A DNA stretch of 64,000 bases from Alistipes sp. (GTDB taxonomy: Bacteria; Bacteroidota; Bacteroidia; Bacteroidales; Rikenellaceae), in contig JAFYQI010000002.1 in the NCBI GenBank assembly GCA_017547175.1, forward strand, positions 1-64,000, in the 5' to 3' direction. Position 1 is the stretch's first letter. Every line of letters begins with the position of its first letter. Made by a program: the position numbers and the translations under genes. The notes below the pieces were generated by a model. It ran no database searches. It was not told the DNA's origin and saw only the letters and a list, made by a program, of their open reading frames with translations. This document shows, in pieces, positions 46,565-56,020 of the stretch.

Positions 46565-47770
46565 CTATCCGAGGAACGAAAGCAACAGACCAGCTGCCAC
46601 AGCCGAACCAACCACACCGGCTACGTTCGGACCCATAGCGTGCATCAAAAGGAAGTTCGAAGGATTCTCCTCCTGACCTACCTTCTGCGATACACGGGCA
46701 GCCATCGGCACAGCCGAAACACCTGCCGAACCAATCAACGGGTTGATCTTGTTACCCTCCTTGAGGAAGCAGTTCATCAGCTTGGCGAAGAGCACACCGC
46801 AAGCCGAAGCCACACCGAAGGCCACAACACCCATCACCATAATCTTGATAGTCGAGGGGTTCAGGAAAGCGTTGGCCGTAGCCGTAGCACCTACCGTGAG
46901 GCCCAGGAAGATAACCACGATATTCATCAGTTCGTTCTGTACGGTCTTCGAGAGGCGATCTACCACACCCGACTCCTTCATCAGGTTACCCAACATGAGG
47001 CAGCCAATCAGCGGAGCAGCATCGGGCAGGATCAGCGAGATGATCGACGCGATGACGATCGGGAAGAGGATGCGCTCCTTCTTCGAGACCTGACGCAGCG
47101 TGCTCATCTTGATCTGACGCTCCTTCTTGGTCGTCAGGGCGCGCATGATGGGAGGCTGAATCACCGGCACGAGGGCCATATACGAGTAGGCAGCCACAGC
47201 AATCGGGCCGAGGAGCTCGGGAGCCAGACGGGCCGTCAGGAAGATAGCCGTCGGGCCGTCAGCGCCACCGATGATACCGATCGAACCGGCCTGCTCGGGC
47301 GTAAAGCCCATGGCGTAAGCAGCCAGGAACGTAGCGAAGATACCCACCTGTGCAGCAGCACCCAGCAGGAAGCTCTTAGGGTTGGCGATCAGCGGACCGA
47401 AGTCGGTCATAGCACCTACACCCACGAAGATCAAGCAAGGGTAAATACCGAGCTTAACACCCAAGTAGAGGTAATCCAGAAGGCCGGCACCGTGGGCAAA
47501 CTCGCCCCAATGCACATGGCCACCGGCGAAGAGCTCCTCATGGAAGAGACCCGCACCGGGGAGGTTCGTCAGGAGCATACCGAAGGCGATGGTCATCATC
47601 AGCATCGGCTCATACTCCTTCTTAATAGCCAGATAGAGCAGGAAGAAGGCAATTAGGATCATCACCAGGTTACCCCAGCCCATCTCCGAGAAGAAGGCTG
47701 CGAAACCCATCGACGAGAGGAACTTCTCCAGGCTCTCCAGCGCGAAATTCGATTGCAGGAGATTCAACAT
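46565..47770 (-). CDS. mmdB: Na+-translocating decarboxylase beta subunit
   Basis: The 401-residue polytopic subunit, homologous to OadB, GcdB and MmdB, couples decarboxylation of carboxybiotin to Na+ export. Conserved segments include [31 protein letters not shown] and [16 protein letters not shown]. It is the last gene of the mce-mmdA-oadG-mmdC-mmdB operon and lies 3 bp after mmdC. Confidence 0.94.
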   Translation of the reverse strand: MLNLLQSNFALESLEKFLSSMGFAAFFSEMGWGNLVMILIAFFLLYLAIKKEYEPMLMMTIAFGMLLTNLPGAGLFHEELFAGGHVHWGEFAHGAGLLDYLYLGVKLGIYPCLIFVGVGAMTDFGPLIANPKSFLLGAAAQVGIFATFLAAYAMGFTPEQAGSIGIIGGADGPTAIFLTARLAPELLGPIAVAAYSYMALVPVIQPPIMRALTTKKERQIKMSTLRQVSKKERILFPIVIASIISLILPDAAPLIGCLMLGNLMKESGVVDRLSKTVQNELMNIVVIFLGLTVGATATANAFLNPSTIKIMVMGVVAFGVASACGVLFAKLMNCFLKEGNKINPLIGSAGVSAVPMAARVSQKVGQEENPSNFLLMHAMGPNVAGVVGSAVAAGLLLSFLG

Positions 47771-47773
47771 AGC

Positions 47774-48235
47774 TTACTCGATCACGATTAAGTTGTCACC
47801 CTCCATCACCGTAGCACCCTGCTGTACGCAGATCTGCTTAACGACACCGGCGCGGTCCGAGTCGATGTTATTCTCCATCTTCATAGCCTCGAGCACGATC
47901 AGCGTCTGACCTACGGCTACCGTGTCACCCACGGCTACCTTCACGGCCATAACTGTACCCGGCAGCGGGCACTTGATAGCACCGGCAGCAGCGGCTGCGG
48001 GGCGCTGTACGGGAGCCGACGGAGCGGCCGTCTGCGGCGTAACCTGGGCGCTGTTGGCCGTCTTGGGAGCGGCTGCAACCTGCGGCTTTACGACCGGAGC
48101 AGCCTTGCCACCCTCGATCTCCACCTCATAGTGCGTACCGTTCACCGTAACACGAGCCAGCGTCGAGGCCTCGTTTACCTCGTCAATCTGTACGTTGTAC
48201 GTATGACCGTTGATTTTCAATGTGTAGTCTTTCAT
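47774..48235 (-). CDS. mmdC: Biotin carboxyl carrier (gamma) subunit
   Basis: The 153-residue protein has an N-terminal part, a flexible Ala/Pro linker (residues about 45-85) and a biotinyl domain with the biotinylated Lys119 in EAMKMEN. It swings the carboxyl group from MmdA to MmdB. A separate biotin ligase is needed and is not in the window. Confidence 0.94.
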   Translation of the reverse strand: MKDYTLKINGHTYNVQIDEVNEASTLARVTVNGTHYEVEIEGGKAAPVVKPQVAAAPKTANSAQVTPQTAAPSAPVQRPAAAAAGAIKCPLPGTVMAVKVAVGDTVAVGQTLIVLEAMKMENNIDSDRAGVVKQICVQQGATVMEGDNLIVIE

Positions 48236-48246
48236 AGTTTTTCGTC

Positions 48247-48600
48247 TTATTTTCTATCGGGTAACTGGGTTAAACCGTGAATCTTCGAGTTCCACGGCGA
48301 GTAGGCACGCTTCAGGCTCTGGATCGTGAGCACCTCCGACTCGCGGTCGTGCAGGGCGCTCTTGTAGAGCTTCAGCGCTGCGGTGATGGCGGCAATCTGC
48401 TCCTCGTGGAGTTGCTCGTCCGAGATGGGCTTCTCGGCTACCTTGGCCAGCTTGCGCTCAGGCTTCTGGGCTAAGATAACACCGAAGAGCTTCATCACGA
48501 AAACCAGCAATACGAGCACGGCAAATACCAACGCAATGCTGATCACCGTACACCATATCATCTCGTTCCAGCCCCAGGTAACTGCTAAAAAGTTTGTCAT
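48247..48600 (-). CDS. OadG-family membrane subunit (delta-like)
   Basis: The 117-residue protein has one N-terminal helix (about residues 16-41) and a charged C-terminal half. This layout matches OadG and MmdD subunits that hold the carboxyltransferase to the membrane beta subunit. Sequence identity within the family is low, so the call leans on position between mmdA and mmdC. Confidence 0.82.
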   Translation of the reverse strand: MTNFLAVTWGWNEMIWCTVISIALVFAVLVLLVFVMKLFGVILAQKPERKLAKVAEKPISDEQLHEEQIAAITAALKLYKSALHDRESEVLTIQSLKRAYSPWNSKIHGLTQLPDRK

Positions 48601-48612
48601 AACTTAAAGGGA

Positions 48613-50178
48613 TTACAAGGGAATGTTCGAGTGTTTCTTCGCGGGGTTCTGCAGGCGCTTCGTAGCGAGCGACTGGAGGGCACGAATGATGCGGAAACGC
48701 GTGTTGCGCGGCTCGATCACATCGTCGATGTAGCCGTAGCGGGCTGCGTTGTAGGGGTTCGAGAACTTCTCGTTGTACTCGGCCTCCTTCTCGGCGATGA
48801 ACTTTGCCTTCTCCTCCGGCTTGTCAGCCAGATCCTTCAGTTCCTTACCATAGAGTACCTCAACAGCACCGCTGGCACCCATTACGGCGATCTCAGCCGA
48901 CGGCCATGCGTAGTTGATGTCACCACGGATGTGCTTCGACGACATCACGATGTAAGCACCACCGTAAGCCTTACGCAGCGTAACCGTCACCTTGGGAACC
49001 GTAGCCTCGCAGTAGGCAAAGAGCAGTTTGGCACCGTGCGTGATCACACCACCATACTCCTGGGTCGTACCCGGCAGGAAGCCCGGCACATCCACGAGCG
49101 TCACGAGCGGAATGTTGAAGGCGTCGCAGAAACGCACGAAGCGGGCAGCCTTGCGCGAAGCGTTGATGTCCAATACACCGGCCATGAACTTGGGCTGGTT
49201 GGCGATGATTCCTACCGACTGACCGTTGAAACGGGCAAAGCAGGTGATGATGTTCTTGGCATAGCCTGCAGCCTGCTCCAGATACTCACCGTTATCGACG
49301 ATGGCCTTGATTACCTCGGTCATATCGTAGGGCTTGTTGATGTTGTCGGGGATGATCTCGTTGAGCGAATCCTCCAGACGGGTCGGCAGATCGGTGCAAA
49401 CGGCCAGCGGCGTATCCTCCATATTGTTCTGGGGAATGTACGAGAGCAGATCCTTGATGATCTTAATACCCTCCTCCTCCGTATCAACGGCGAACTGAGC
49501 AACACCCGACTTGGTCGTGTGCATCGTAGCACCACCCAACTGCTCCTGCGTTACATCCTCACCCGTTACGGTCTTCACAACCTTCGGGCCCGTGAGGAAC
49601 ATGTTCGAGGTCTCCTTCTTCATGATGATGAAGTCCGTGAGGGCGGGCGAATATACGGCACCACCGGCGCAAGGACCGAAGATGGCCGAAATCTGCGGGA
49701 TCACACCCGAAGCCATCACGTTACGCTGGAAGATGTTGGCATAACCTGCCAAAGCATTTACACCCTCCTGGATACGGGCACCACCCGAGTCATTCAGACC
49801 GATGCAGGGAGCGCCGTTGCGCATAGCCATATCCATAATCTTGCAGATCTTGTCAGCCATCGAGAGCGACAACGAACCTGCCGTTACCGTGAAGTCCTGG
49901 GCAAATACATAGACCAGACGACCGGCAACCGTACCGTAACCGGTCACAACGCCATCACCGAACGTATGGCTCTTGTCCATACCGAAGTCATAGCAGCGGT
50001 GGGTTACGAACATGTCGAACTCCTCAAACGAACCCTCGTCCAGGAGCATCTCAATACGCTCACGTGCCGTGTACTTGCCTTTGGCATGCTGGGCATCGAT
50101 GCGCTTCTGACCGCCACCCATGCGAGCCGTCTCGCGGTTTTCGATCAGTTTGTTGATTTTAGCTTGAATTTCGCTCAT
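48613..50178 (-). CDS. mmdA: Methylmalonyl-CoA decarboxylase alpha / acyl-CoA carboxyltransferase
   Basis: The 521-residue carboxyltransferase moves a carboxyl group between methylmalonyl-CoA and biotin. It has the acyl-CoA-binding [18 protein letters not shown] and the carboxybiotin side [15 protein letters not shown], with [18 protein letters not shown] in between. With mce, mmdC and mmdB downstream it fits the Na+-pumping decarboxylase that yields propionyl-CoA in the succinate-propionate route. A propionyl-CoA carboxylase beta subunit has the same fold, but no biotin carboxylase gene is adjacent. Confidence 0.93.
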   Translation of the reverse strand: MSEIQAKINKLIENRETARMGGGQKRIDAQHAKGKYTARERIEMLLDEGSFEEFDMFVTHRCYDFGMDKSHTFGDGVVTGYGTVAGRLVYVFAQDFTVTAGSLSLSMADKICKIMDMAMRNGAPCIGLNDSGGARIQEGVNALAGYANIFQRNVMASGVIPQISAIFGPCAGGAVYSPALTDFIIMKKETSNMFLTGPKVVKTVTGEDVTQEQLGGATMHTTKSGVAQFAVDTEEEGIKIIKDLLSYIPQNNMEDTPLAVCTDLPTRLEDSLNEIIPDNINKPYDMTEVIKAIVDNGEYLEQAAGYAKNIITCFARFNGQSVGIIANQPKFMAGVLDINASRKAARFVRFCDAFNIPLVTLVDVPGFLPGTTQEYGGVITHGAKLLFAYCEATVPKVTVTLRKAYGGAYIVMSSKHIRGDINYAWPSAEIAVMGASGAVEVLYGKELKDLADKPEEKAKFIAEKEAEYNEKFSNPYNAARYGYIDDVIEPRNTRFRIIRALQSLATKRLQNPAKKHSNIPL

Positions 50179-50209
50179 TGCTAAATGTAAATTATTTGAA
50201 TTGTTTGGT

Positions 50210-50620
50210 TTATTTATTCTTGTTCTCGCACAACTCGGTCAGGATACCCTGCGTCGACTTCGGGTGCAGGAAGGCGATCGTCAGACCCTCAGCGCCCTTA
50301 CGGGGGGTCTTGTCGATCAGGCGGATGCCCTTCTCCTCGGCATCAGCCAACTGTGCCTCGATATCCTCGCAAGCCAAAGCCATGTGGTGGATACCTACGC
50401 CCTTGTTCTCGATGTACTTGGCAATGGTCGAATCCTCCGACGTGGGCTCCAAGAGCTCGATCTTGGTCTGACCCAGCTGGAAGAAGGCCGTGCGAACCTT
50501 CTGATCAGCCACCTCCTCGATGGCATAACACTTCAGACCCAGTACGTTTTCCCAGTAGGGAATGGCCTCGTCGAGGCTCTTCACAGCAACACCAAGGTGC
50601 TCAATGTGAGATACTTTCAT
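50210..50620 (-). CDS. mce: Methylmalonyl-CoA epimerase
   Basis: The 136-residue vicinal-oxygen-chelate protein interconverts the (R) and (S) forms of methylmalonyl-CoA. It shows [16 protein letters not shown] with the first metal His and [18 protein letters not shown] with the next, and a late metal Glu. It is the first gene of the decarboxylase operon. Confidence 0.95.
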   Translation of the reverse strand: MKVSHIEHLGVAVKSLDEAIPYWENVLGLKCYAIEEVADQKVRTAFFQLGQTKIELLEPTSEDSTIAKYIENKGVGIHHMALACEDIEAQLADAEEKGIRLIDKTPRKGAEGLTIAFLHPKSTQGILTELCENKNK

Positions 50621-50687
50621 AGCAAAATTTTGTTTTGGTTATTAGTATTTTGTGAATATGTTTCGTCCAAATCCATTTTTGGGCATA

Positions 50688-50695
50688 CAAAGGTA
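50688..50695 (-). promoter_or_regulatory. -7 box (TACCTTTG) for the mce-mmdA-mmdB operon
   Basis: A perfect TAnnTTTG match on the minus strand lies 68 bases before the mce ATG. Confidence 0.65.
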
Positions 50696-50810
50696 CAAAA
50701 TTAACCCCAAAAAGGCAAGCAGAAAGGGGAATGAAAAAGCGAAAAAACGTGTTTTTAACCAAAGTATCCGAACGTCGGTAAAAAACAGTACACAAGCTGC
50801 ATAAACCAAC

Positions 50811-50840
50811 AAAAAAGAGAGGGCGTTCAACACCCTCTCT
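50811..50840 (-). terminator. Terminator after meaB
   Basis: On the minus strand AGAGAGGG pairs with CCCTCTCT, followed by TTTTTTG. It lies 55 bases past the meaB stop. Confidence 0.88.
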
Positions 50841-50894
50841 CAACCCTAAATAAAAGCTTTTGAAAACACCTCAATCTATCCCCTTTCGGAGTTG

Positions 50895-52007
50895 CTATTC
50901 GCGCGCGAAGTAGCGATCAAGCAGTTCATGAGCTGCAGTAAACGACGAGGTTTTTTCCTCCAAAACCAGACGCTCCATCTCCTCAATGAGCGGCGCAATA
51001 GCCGGATTCAGATAGAAAGAAGATTTGAGCGTCTCGTTGATCGTCTCATACATCCAATATTTATTCTGACGATTACGATTATGGCGGAAATAACCGTTCT
51101 GTTGAATGTGGTCAATATAGGTTTCAACCCCTTTCCAGACCTCCTCAAGGCCTGTTCCAGCTACCGACGAGCAGCAATAAACCTCAGGACGATGTCCCGA
51201 CTCGGGCAGCGGAAAGAGACGCAACGCCCCTTGATACTGCACGCGTGCCAACTCAGCCTTATGAACATTCTCGCCATCCGCCTTCGTGATGACCATCATA
51301 TCGGCCATCTCCATGATACCACGCTTGATACCCTGCAGATCATCGCCGGCACCCGAGATTTGCAACAGCAAAAACATATCAACCATCGAGTGTACGGCCG
51401 TTTCGGACTGGCCAACACCAACCGTCTCAATAAAGATCACGTCGAAACCGGCCGCTTCACACAACACCACCGTCTCGCGCGTCTTGCGCGCCACACCTCC
51501 CAACGATCCGGCCGAGGGCGAGGGACGCACAAAGATATCCGGATTGGTAGTAATTGTGGTCATACGCGTTTTGTCTCCCAAAATCGAACCTCCCGAACGC
51601 TCGGACGAGGGGTCAATCGCCAAGACGGCAAGCTTATGCTTCAAACGAGTCACCATATTACCCACCGCCTCGATCCAGGTCGATTTGCCAGCTCCGGGGA
51701 CGCCCGTGATACCGATACGAATCGAACGGCCTGCGTGCGGCAGACACCCCTCGATAATCTGCTGTGCCTGAGCATAGTGATCGGGGTTTGAAGACTCGAC
51801 CAACGTAATAGCTCGCGACAAAATGGTGATATCGCCTCGAAGAATACCCTCGATATACTCTTCGGTTGTCAGTTGGCGTTTTTTACGACGCTTCAGATAA
51901 GGATTGACAACGGGTTGATCCTCGACACCTTCAGTGACCTGCAAGGCCGAATCGTGATGGTGGTCAAGGTACTCGTGCTCGTAGTGGTTGATCTTCGTAA
52001 AGGACAT
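50895..52007 (-). CDS. meaB: Methylmalonyl-CoA mutase-associated GTPase MeaB
   Basis: MeaB is a G3E GTPase that loads and protects the B12 cofactor of methylmalonyl-CoA mutase. The 370 residues have Walker A GVPGAGKST (about 102-110), LAIDPSSERSGGSILGDKTRM and ETVGVGQSE. A His-rich N-terminus (YEHEYLDHHHD) is extra. The mutase is not in this window, but the neighbouring epimerase and decarboxylase complete the same pathway. The start at 52007 is preferred over one 17 codons upstream, which would overlap the promoter box. Confidence 0.94.
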   Translation of the reverse strand: MSFTKINHYEHEYLDHHHDSALQVTEGVEDQPVVNPYLKRRKKRQLTTEEYIEGILRGDITILSRAITLVESSNPDHYAQAQQIIEGCLPHAGRSIRIGITGVPGAGKSTWIEAVGNMVTRLKHKLAVLAIDPSSERSGGSILGDKTRMTTITTNPDIFVRPSPSAGSLGGVARKTRETVVLCEAAGFDVIFIETVGVGQSETAVHSMVDMFLLLQISGAGDDLQGIKRGIMEMADMMVITKADGENVHKAELARVQYQGALRLFPLPESGHRPEVYCCSSVAGTGLEEVWKGVETYIDHIQQNGYFRHNRNRQNKYWMYETINETLKSSFYLNPAIAPLIEEMERLVLEEKTSSFTAAHELLDRYFARE

Positions 52008-52027
52008 AATCTTGCTTTTTGCGTATG

Positions 52028-52035
52028 CAAAAGTA
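52028..52035 (-). promoter_or_regulatory. Putative -7 box (TACTTTTG) for meaB
   Basis: A TAnnTTTG match on the minus strand lies 21 bases before the meaB ATG. Confidence 0.55.
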
Positions 52036-52166
52036 ACAAAACATGCGCAAACGAGCAACTACGAAGCTAAAAAGTTACAAAGTTACACGGCTACAAGGGC
52101 GCATCCCCTGCAACCATATAACTTTGCAACTACGTTATCCTATACTATTTTGAGCCGTTTACCCGC

Positions 52167-53573
52167 TTAATGTGCAAAGACCTTGCCACACTGCTTAACC
52201 TGCTGCTCATACTTCAGGCGCGATGTGGTAGGATACTGCAAAGCCTCAAACTCCTCAACCGCATTGCGAATATCGGTCAACAACTGATCGGCCATATGAC
52301 GCGAGAAGCCCTGGCGCACCACAACACGCATCACGACCATCTGCTCGATATTTTTAGGCATTGCATAGGCCGGCACCATCCAGCCACTCTGCTTGAGTTT
52401 ATCCTGCAAATCGTAGAGTGTCCATTTGGCCTTTCGCTCATACTCAGGACAAAGCGACCAGATAAAGAGCGGATTCGAGATCTCGGGCGAGTAATTTTTA
52501 AAGCAGGCCATTTTACCTATCTCACCGTGGCAATAGCGCGCCACAGCCATGGAAGCCTCTTGTACTGCCTTATAGCCTTCACGCCCCAAACGAATGTAGT
52601 TGTAATACTGCCCCAAAACCTGAGCTGCGGGTCGTGAGAAATTGAGACCCACCTGCGTAATCGAAGCGCCAAGATAATCCACCGAGAAGGACATCTCCTC
52701 GGGCAGATACTTTTTATCCTTCCATACAACCCAGCCCAAACCGGGATAGACCAAGCCGTACTTATGCCCCGAGGTGGAGATCGAGAGCACCCACTTCAGG
52801 CGGAAATCCCAGCGCTTATCCGGATTAAGGAAGGGCAAAATAAAGCCACCCGAAGCTGCATCGACGTGAATCGGAATCTCATAACCCGTCTTTTTATTAT
52901 AGGTATCGAGTGCACGATCCAACGCCTCCACATCATCATCCAACCCCGTCCAGGTCACACCACAGATCGGTACCACGCAGATCGTATTCTCGTCGCAAAG
53001 GGCCAATGCAGCCTCTGCATCAAGCGTCAGATGGTCCGACGTAAGGGGTACAGTGCGCAGCTCGATCTGCCACAATTGACAGAACTTTTCCCACACCACC
53101 TGATAGGCCGAGCTCATCACCAGATTGGGCTTATCACACGGCTTTCCCTGCGCCTTACGACGATTGCGCCAACGCAGCCATGCCGCTACTCCACCCAGCA
53201 TACATGCCTCCGACGAACCGATACCGAGGGCACCGGTCTTCCAATCCCTTTTTTCGGGAGTATTCCACAGGTTGGCCAGGATGTTGATACAACGACCACA
53301 CATCACCGCCACGCGCGGATACTCGGTCTCATCAATGTAATTTACCGCGATGGCCTCATTCATCAGGCGTGTCGCCTCCTCATCCATGTAGGTTGTTACA
53401 AAGGTTGCCAAATTCAACTCGGGACGAGTTTCGGCGTAGGTCTCATCCTTCACCATGCGGTAAGCCACTTGGGGCGTAGTACCCTTTTCGGGAATACGAT
53501 CTACGGGAGCAGACTCGCGCATCGCCTCCGATGCATAAACGTCAGTTGTCAGGTTGTCATGTTTTTGTTTCAT
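52167..53573 (-). CDS. gadB: Glutamate decarboxylase
   Basis: This PLP enzyme converts glutamate to GABA and consumes a proton, aiding acid tolerance. From the ATG at 53573 it has 468 residues, the family length. The PLP pocket shows HVDAASGGF (His236, Asp238) and the Schiff-base Lys271 in SISTSGHKYG. A conserved GSSEACMLGG lies near 119. The 14 residues before the chosen start do not resemble the family. No antiporter gadC or glutaminase lies next to it, so GABA export must be handled elsewhere. Confidence 0.95.
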   Translation of the reverse strand: MKQKHDNLTTDVYASEAMRESAPVDRIPEKGTTPQVAYRMVKDETYAETRPELNLATFVTTYMDEEATRLMNEAIAVNYIDETEYPRVAVMCGRCINILANLWNTPEKRDWKTGALGIGSSEACMLGGVAAWLRWRNRRKAQGKPCDKPNLVMSSAYQVVWEKFCQLWQIELRTVPLTSDHLTLDAEAALALCDENTICVVPICGVTWTGLDDDVEALDRALDTYNKKTGYEIPIHVDAASGGFILPFLNPDKRWDFRLKWVLSISTSGHKYGLVYPGLGWVVWKDKKYLPEEMSFSVDYLGASITQVGLNFSRPAAQVLGQYYNYIRLGREGYKAVQEASMAVARYCHGEIGKMACFKNYSPEISNPLFIWSLCPEYERKAKWTLYDLQDKLKQSGWMVPAYAMPKNIEQMVVMRVVVRQGFSRHMADQLLTDIRNAVEEFEALQYPTTSRLKYEQQVKQCGKVFAH

Positions 53574-53669
53574 GCTTGTATGTTTGATTGTTTGATGTCG
53601 AGCGACAAAAAACACAAATTATGCCAAACTTTTTTATCAAAAAATTTGGAAATATGATTTTTTATGCAC

Positions 53670-53677
53670 TATCTTTG
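53670..53677 (+). promoter_or_regulatory. -7 box (TATCTTTG) for the SPFH operon
   Basis: A perfect TAnnTTTG match lies 52 bases before the SPFH gene ATG. Confidence 0.6.
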
Positions 53678-53728
53678 TGATATCAAAATGATATTAGAAT
53701 AAACTAAACCAATTAACACCTATCTACT

Positions 53729-54685
53729 ATGGAGAACAAGAATTACGAGTACAAGGGTTGGAAATGCAACGGTATTGTAGCCCTGTTACTGAATCTGGTA
53801 GGCCTGGCCGGCGGGATCTTTGCGTTGGTAAACGGCATCTACCGCCTCGATGAGGGCCTCGCTTATGGCGGTATACTGCTGGCAGTTGGCATCGTGACAA
53901 CGCTGGTGGCATTGATCAGCTTTGGAGGTTACATGCTTCTCGAGCCGAATCAGGCACGTGTGATGCTCTTCTTCGGTGAGTACCGCGGTACCTTCTACAC
54001 GAACGGCTTCTGGTGGGTGAACCCCTTCCTTACGGCCAAGCAAATCTCAGTGCGCGCCCGCAACCTCAATGTCGATCCAATCAAGGTGAACGACAAGACA
54101 GGTAATCCGATCATGATCGGCCTGGTGCTGGTATGGCGCATCAAGCAGGATGATATCTACAAGGCGGTCTTCGAGATTGACGCAGCGACGGCAGACGGCA
54201 CGCCCGTTTCGGCTTCGAAGCGCATGAATATCCTCGAGAACTTTGTTTCGGTACAGTCGGATGCAGCACTGCGCCAGGTGGCCGGTTGCTACGCCTACGA
54301 CAACAACGGTGCGAAGGATGAGGAGCTGACCCTCCGTTCGAACAGCGAGGCAATCAACGAGCAGCTGGAGCGCACGCTCAACGAGCGTCTGGCCATGGCC
54401 GGTATCGAAGTAATGGAGGCTCGCATCAACTACCTGGCCTATGCGCCTGAGATTGCCGCCGTGATGTTGCGTCGTCAGCAGGCTGATGCTATCATTGCAG
54501 CCCGCGAGAAGATTGTGGAGGGTGCCGTTTCAATGGTCGATATGGCCCTAAAGAAGCTCTCGGAGGAGGAAATCGTCGAGTTGGACGAGGAGCGCAAGGC
54601 CGCCATGGTTTCGAACCTGCTGGTTGTATTGTGTGCCGATGAGGCCGCTACGCCGGTTGTGAACGCAGGTACGCTTCACCACTAA
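53729..54685 (+). CDS. SPFH/band 7 domain membrane protein
   Basis: The 318-residue protein has two N-terminal helices (about residues 16-38 and 45-68) and an SPFH domain with [17 protein letters not shown] and GFWWVNPF. The C-terminal part is helical and carries repeated Ala/Glu segments typical of oligomerising stomatin-like proteins. It probably forms membrane microdomain rings. It heads an operon with a ribbon-helix-helix protein, two membrane proteins and a sirtuin. Confidence 0.87.
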   Translation: MENKNYEYKGWKCNGIVALLLNLVGLAGGIFALVNGIYRLDEGLAYGGILLAVGIVTTLVALISFGGYMLLEPNQARVMLFFGEYRGTFYTNGFWWVNPFLTAKQISVRARNLNVDPIKVNDKTGNPIMIGLVLVWRIKQDDIYKAVFEIDAATADGTPVSASKRMNILENFVSVQSDAALRQVAGCYAYDNNGAKDEELTLRSNSEAINEQLERTLNERLAMAGIEVMEARINYLAYAPEIAAVMLRRQQADAIIAAREKIVEGAVSMVDMALKKLSEEEIVELDEERKAAMVSNLLVVLCADEAATPVVNAGTLHH

Positions 54686-54720
54686 CATCGGAACATTCCG
54701 ACAGCTAACTTTTCTAACAA

Positions 54721-54777
54721 GTCCAGCCGCGCGAAGCGAGTGTCGGGTAATCGGCACTCCGCTTCGCCCGAGCGGAC
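54721..54777. repeat. GC-rich imperfect palindrome between the SPFH and Arc-like genes
   Basis: Arms of about 22 bases (54721-54742 and 54755-54777) pair around GCGAAGCGAGTG/CACTCCGCTTCGC, with a 12-base loop. It could be a REP-like element or an attenuator between two genes of one operon. No T-run follows. Confidence 0.6.
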
Positions 54778-54820
54778 CAATCAATGGACATGGATTTAAA
54801 TCGCTTTTGAAAACCTTTTT

Positions 54821-55018
54821 ATGGCAAAAGAGGCACAAAAAAGTTTCGTGTTGCGCATCGATGCAGCGACGATGAACGAACTGGAGCGCTGGGCCGAGGA
54901 TGAGTTCCGATCGGTCAACGGCCAGCTGCAGTGGATCATCGCCGAGGCACTGCGTCGTAGCGGACGCGTGAAGAAATCCAAAAAAAAGCAGAACGATGGC
55001 ACCGATACCCAATCTTGA
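54821..55018 (+). CDS. Arc-like ribbon-helix-helix protein
   Basis: The 65-residue protein has FVLRIDAATMNELERWAED, the beta strand plus first helix of an Arc/MetJ fold, then a second helix around IAEALRR and a lysine-rich tail. It is probably a DNA-binding dimer. Its 3' end overlaps the next gene by 23 bp. It may control the operon, though no operator is recognised. Confidence 0.75.
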   Translation: MAKEAQKSFVLRIDAATMNELERWAEDEFRSVNGQLQWIIAEALRRSGRVKKSKKKQNDGTDTQS

Positions 55019-55517
55019 TAAGATGCGCGAGACGATGCGCGAGACGAGTGACGTGGTGGCACGCATGGAGCGCAGAGAGCGACGCAACAAAAAACTGTAT
55101 ATTGCCCGCCAAATTACCGCGAGTGTCGTGGTGATACTTTTTCTGCTGCCGACAAGGGTGAATACAGCAACCGTGTGGCATGGTGTGATCAGTTGGTCGG
55201 CTATCGTAGCCTTCTTTGTGGTAGCTTTCTTTATCTGGCGTCAGAAAGCTCCGCTGACCCGCTGGCGCAATGTACGTAAGAAGTCGGCTGCGGCTGCTCT
55301 TGCGTTTCTGATTATCCCGCCTATAGTGATGTTTATTCGTGGTTACAACCCCGAACAAATGGATTTCTACTGTTTGATGTGGAGCGGTGCACTCCTCTTT
55401 GCTGTGCTCTATGTGGTGGGACGTGTGAAATATCGCCGTGCCAAGGCAGAGGCCGAGGAGGAGGTCGAACGTATTCGTCGTCGTGAACAACGACGCAAAA
55501 AACTCGAAATACTATGA
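54996..55517 (+). CDS. Membrane protein with C-terminal basic coiled coil (first of pair)
   Basis: The 173-residue protein has a basic, helical N-terminus, about four transmembrane helices (residues about 38-55, 62-82, 97-112, 122-142) and a C-terminal coiled coil rich in Glu and Arg. It resembles the next gene in plan and probably arose by duplication. I recognise no family. It overlaps both neighbours. Confidence 0.7.
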   Translation: MAPIPNLDKMRETMRETSDVVARMERRERRNKKLYIARQITASVVVILFLLPTRVNTATVWHGVISWSAIVAFFVVAFFIWRQKAPLTRWRNVRKKSAAAALAFLIIPPIVMFIRGYNPEQMDFYCLMWSGALLFAVLYVVGRVKYRRAKAEAEEEVERIRRREQRRKKLEIL

Positions 55518-56020
55518 GATATAAGTTATTTAATAAGAAGGCTAATCGAATCAATCGCCTGGCGCAGAAGATTGGCAAGCGACTCGATCGCGAGAACCCC
55601 AAGCGCAAGATGCGCAAGATGGTATCGGCACTACTGGCCCTTAGTTTGCTGCTGCTCGGTTTGTTAGTCAACCAAAACATCGCTTCCGAAGTGATCCTTG
55701 TTGCGCTTCCTTTTGTGTTGGTTGCAGAAGAGTGCATACGCTTGAAGGGGCGCGCTCCGCTTCGCAAGTGGCGCGAGGTGATGCTGATTACCGGTATTGG
55801 CGTGGCGGTCTTTGCCTTTATGACCTTTGTCATGTGGCAGGATGGCACGGAGCCGGCCTTCGTTTGGGCCTTTGCCTCGCTGGCCGTTGTGTTGTTACTT
55901 TTATTTAGTTATGCCGTGTGGCGTTTTGTCTGCATCAAACGTGAGGCTGCGGAGGAAAAGGAGCAACTGCGGAGACGCTATGAGCGACAGAAGCGACTCG
56001 AAAAGCTCAATTCGTTATGA
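55514..56020 (+). CDS. Membrane protein with C-terminal basic coiled coil (second of pair)
   Basis: The 168-residue protein has the same layout as the previous one: a basic N-terminus, about four helices (residues about 37-52, 58-73, 88-107, 118-140) and a charged coiled-coil tail. It overlaps the upstream gene by 4 bp and the sirtuin gene by 4 bp, so all are translated as a unit. Function is unknown. Confidence 0.7.
   Translation: MRYKLFNKKANRINRLAQKIGKRLDRENPKRKMRKMVSALLALSLLLLGLLVNQNIASEVILVALPFVLVAEECIRLKGRAPLRKWREVMLITGIGVAVFAFMTFVMWQDGTEPAFVWAFASLAVVLLLLFSYAVWRFVCIKREAAEEKEQLRRRYERQKRLEKLNSL

Noticed and set aside
48613-50178. Propionyl-CoA carboxylase beta subunit
   Set aside because: No biotin carboxylase is adjacent, while the membrane subunit and carrier of a decarboxylase are.
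48631-50184. A 517-codon open frame on the plus strand opposite mmdA
   Set aside because: It is a mirror of the codon usage of mmdA, has no recognisable domain and no promoter.
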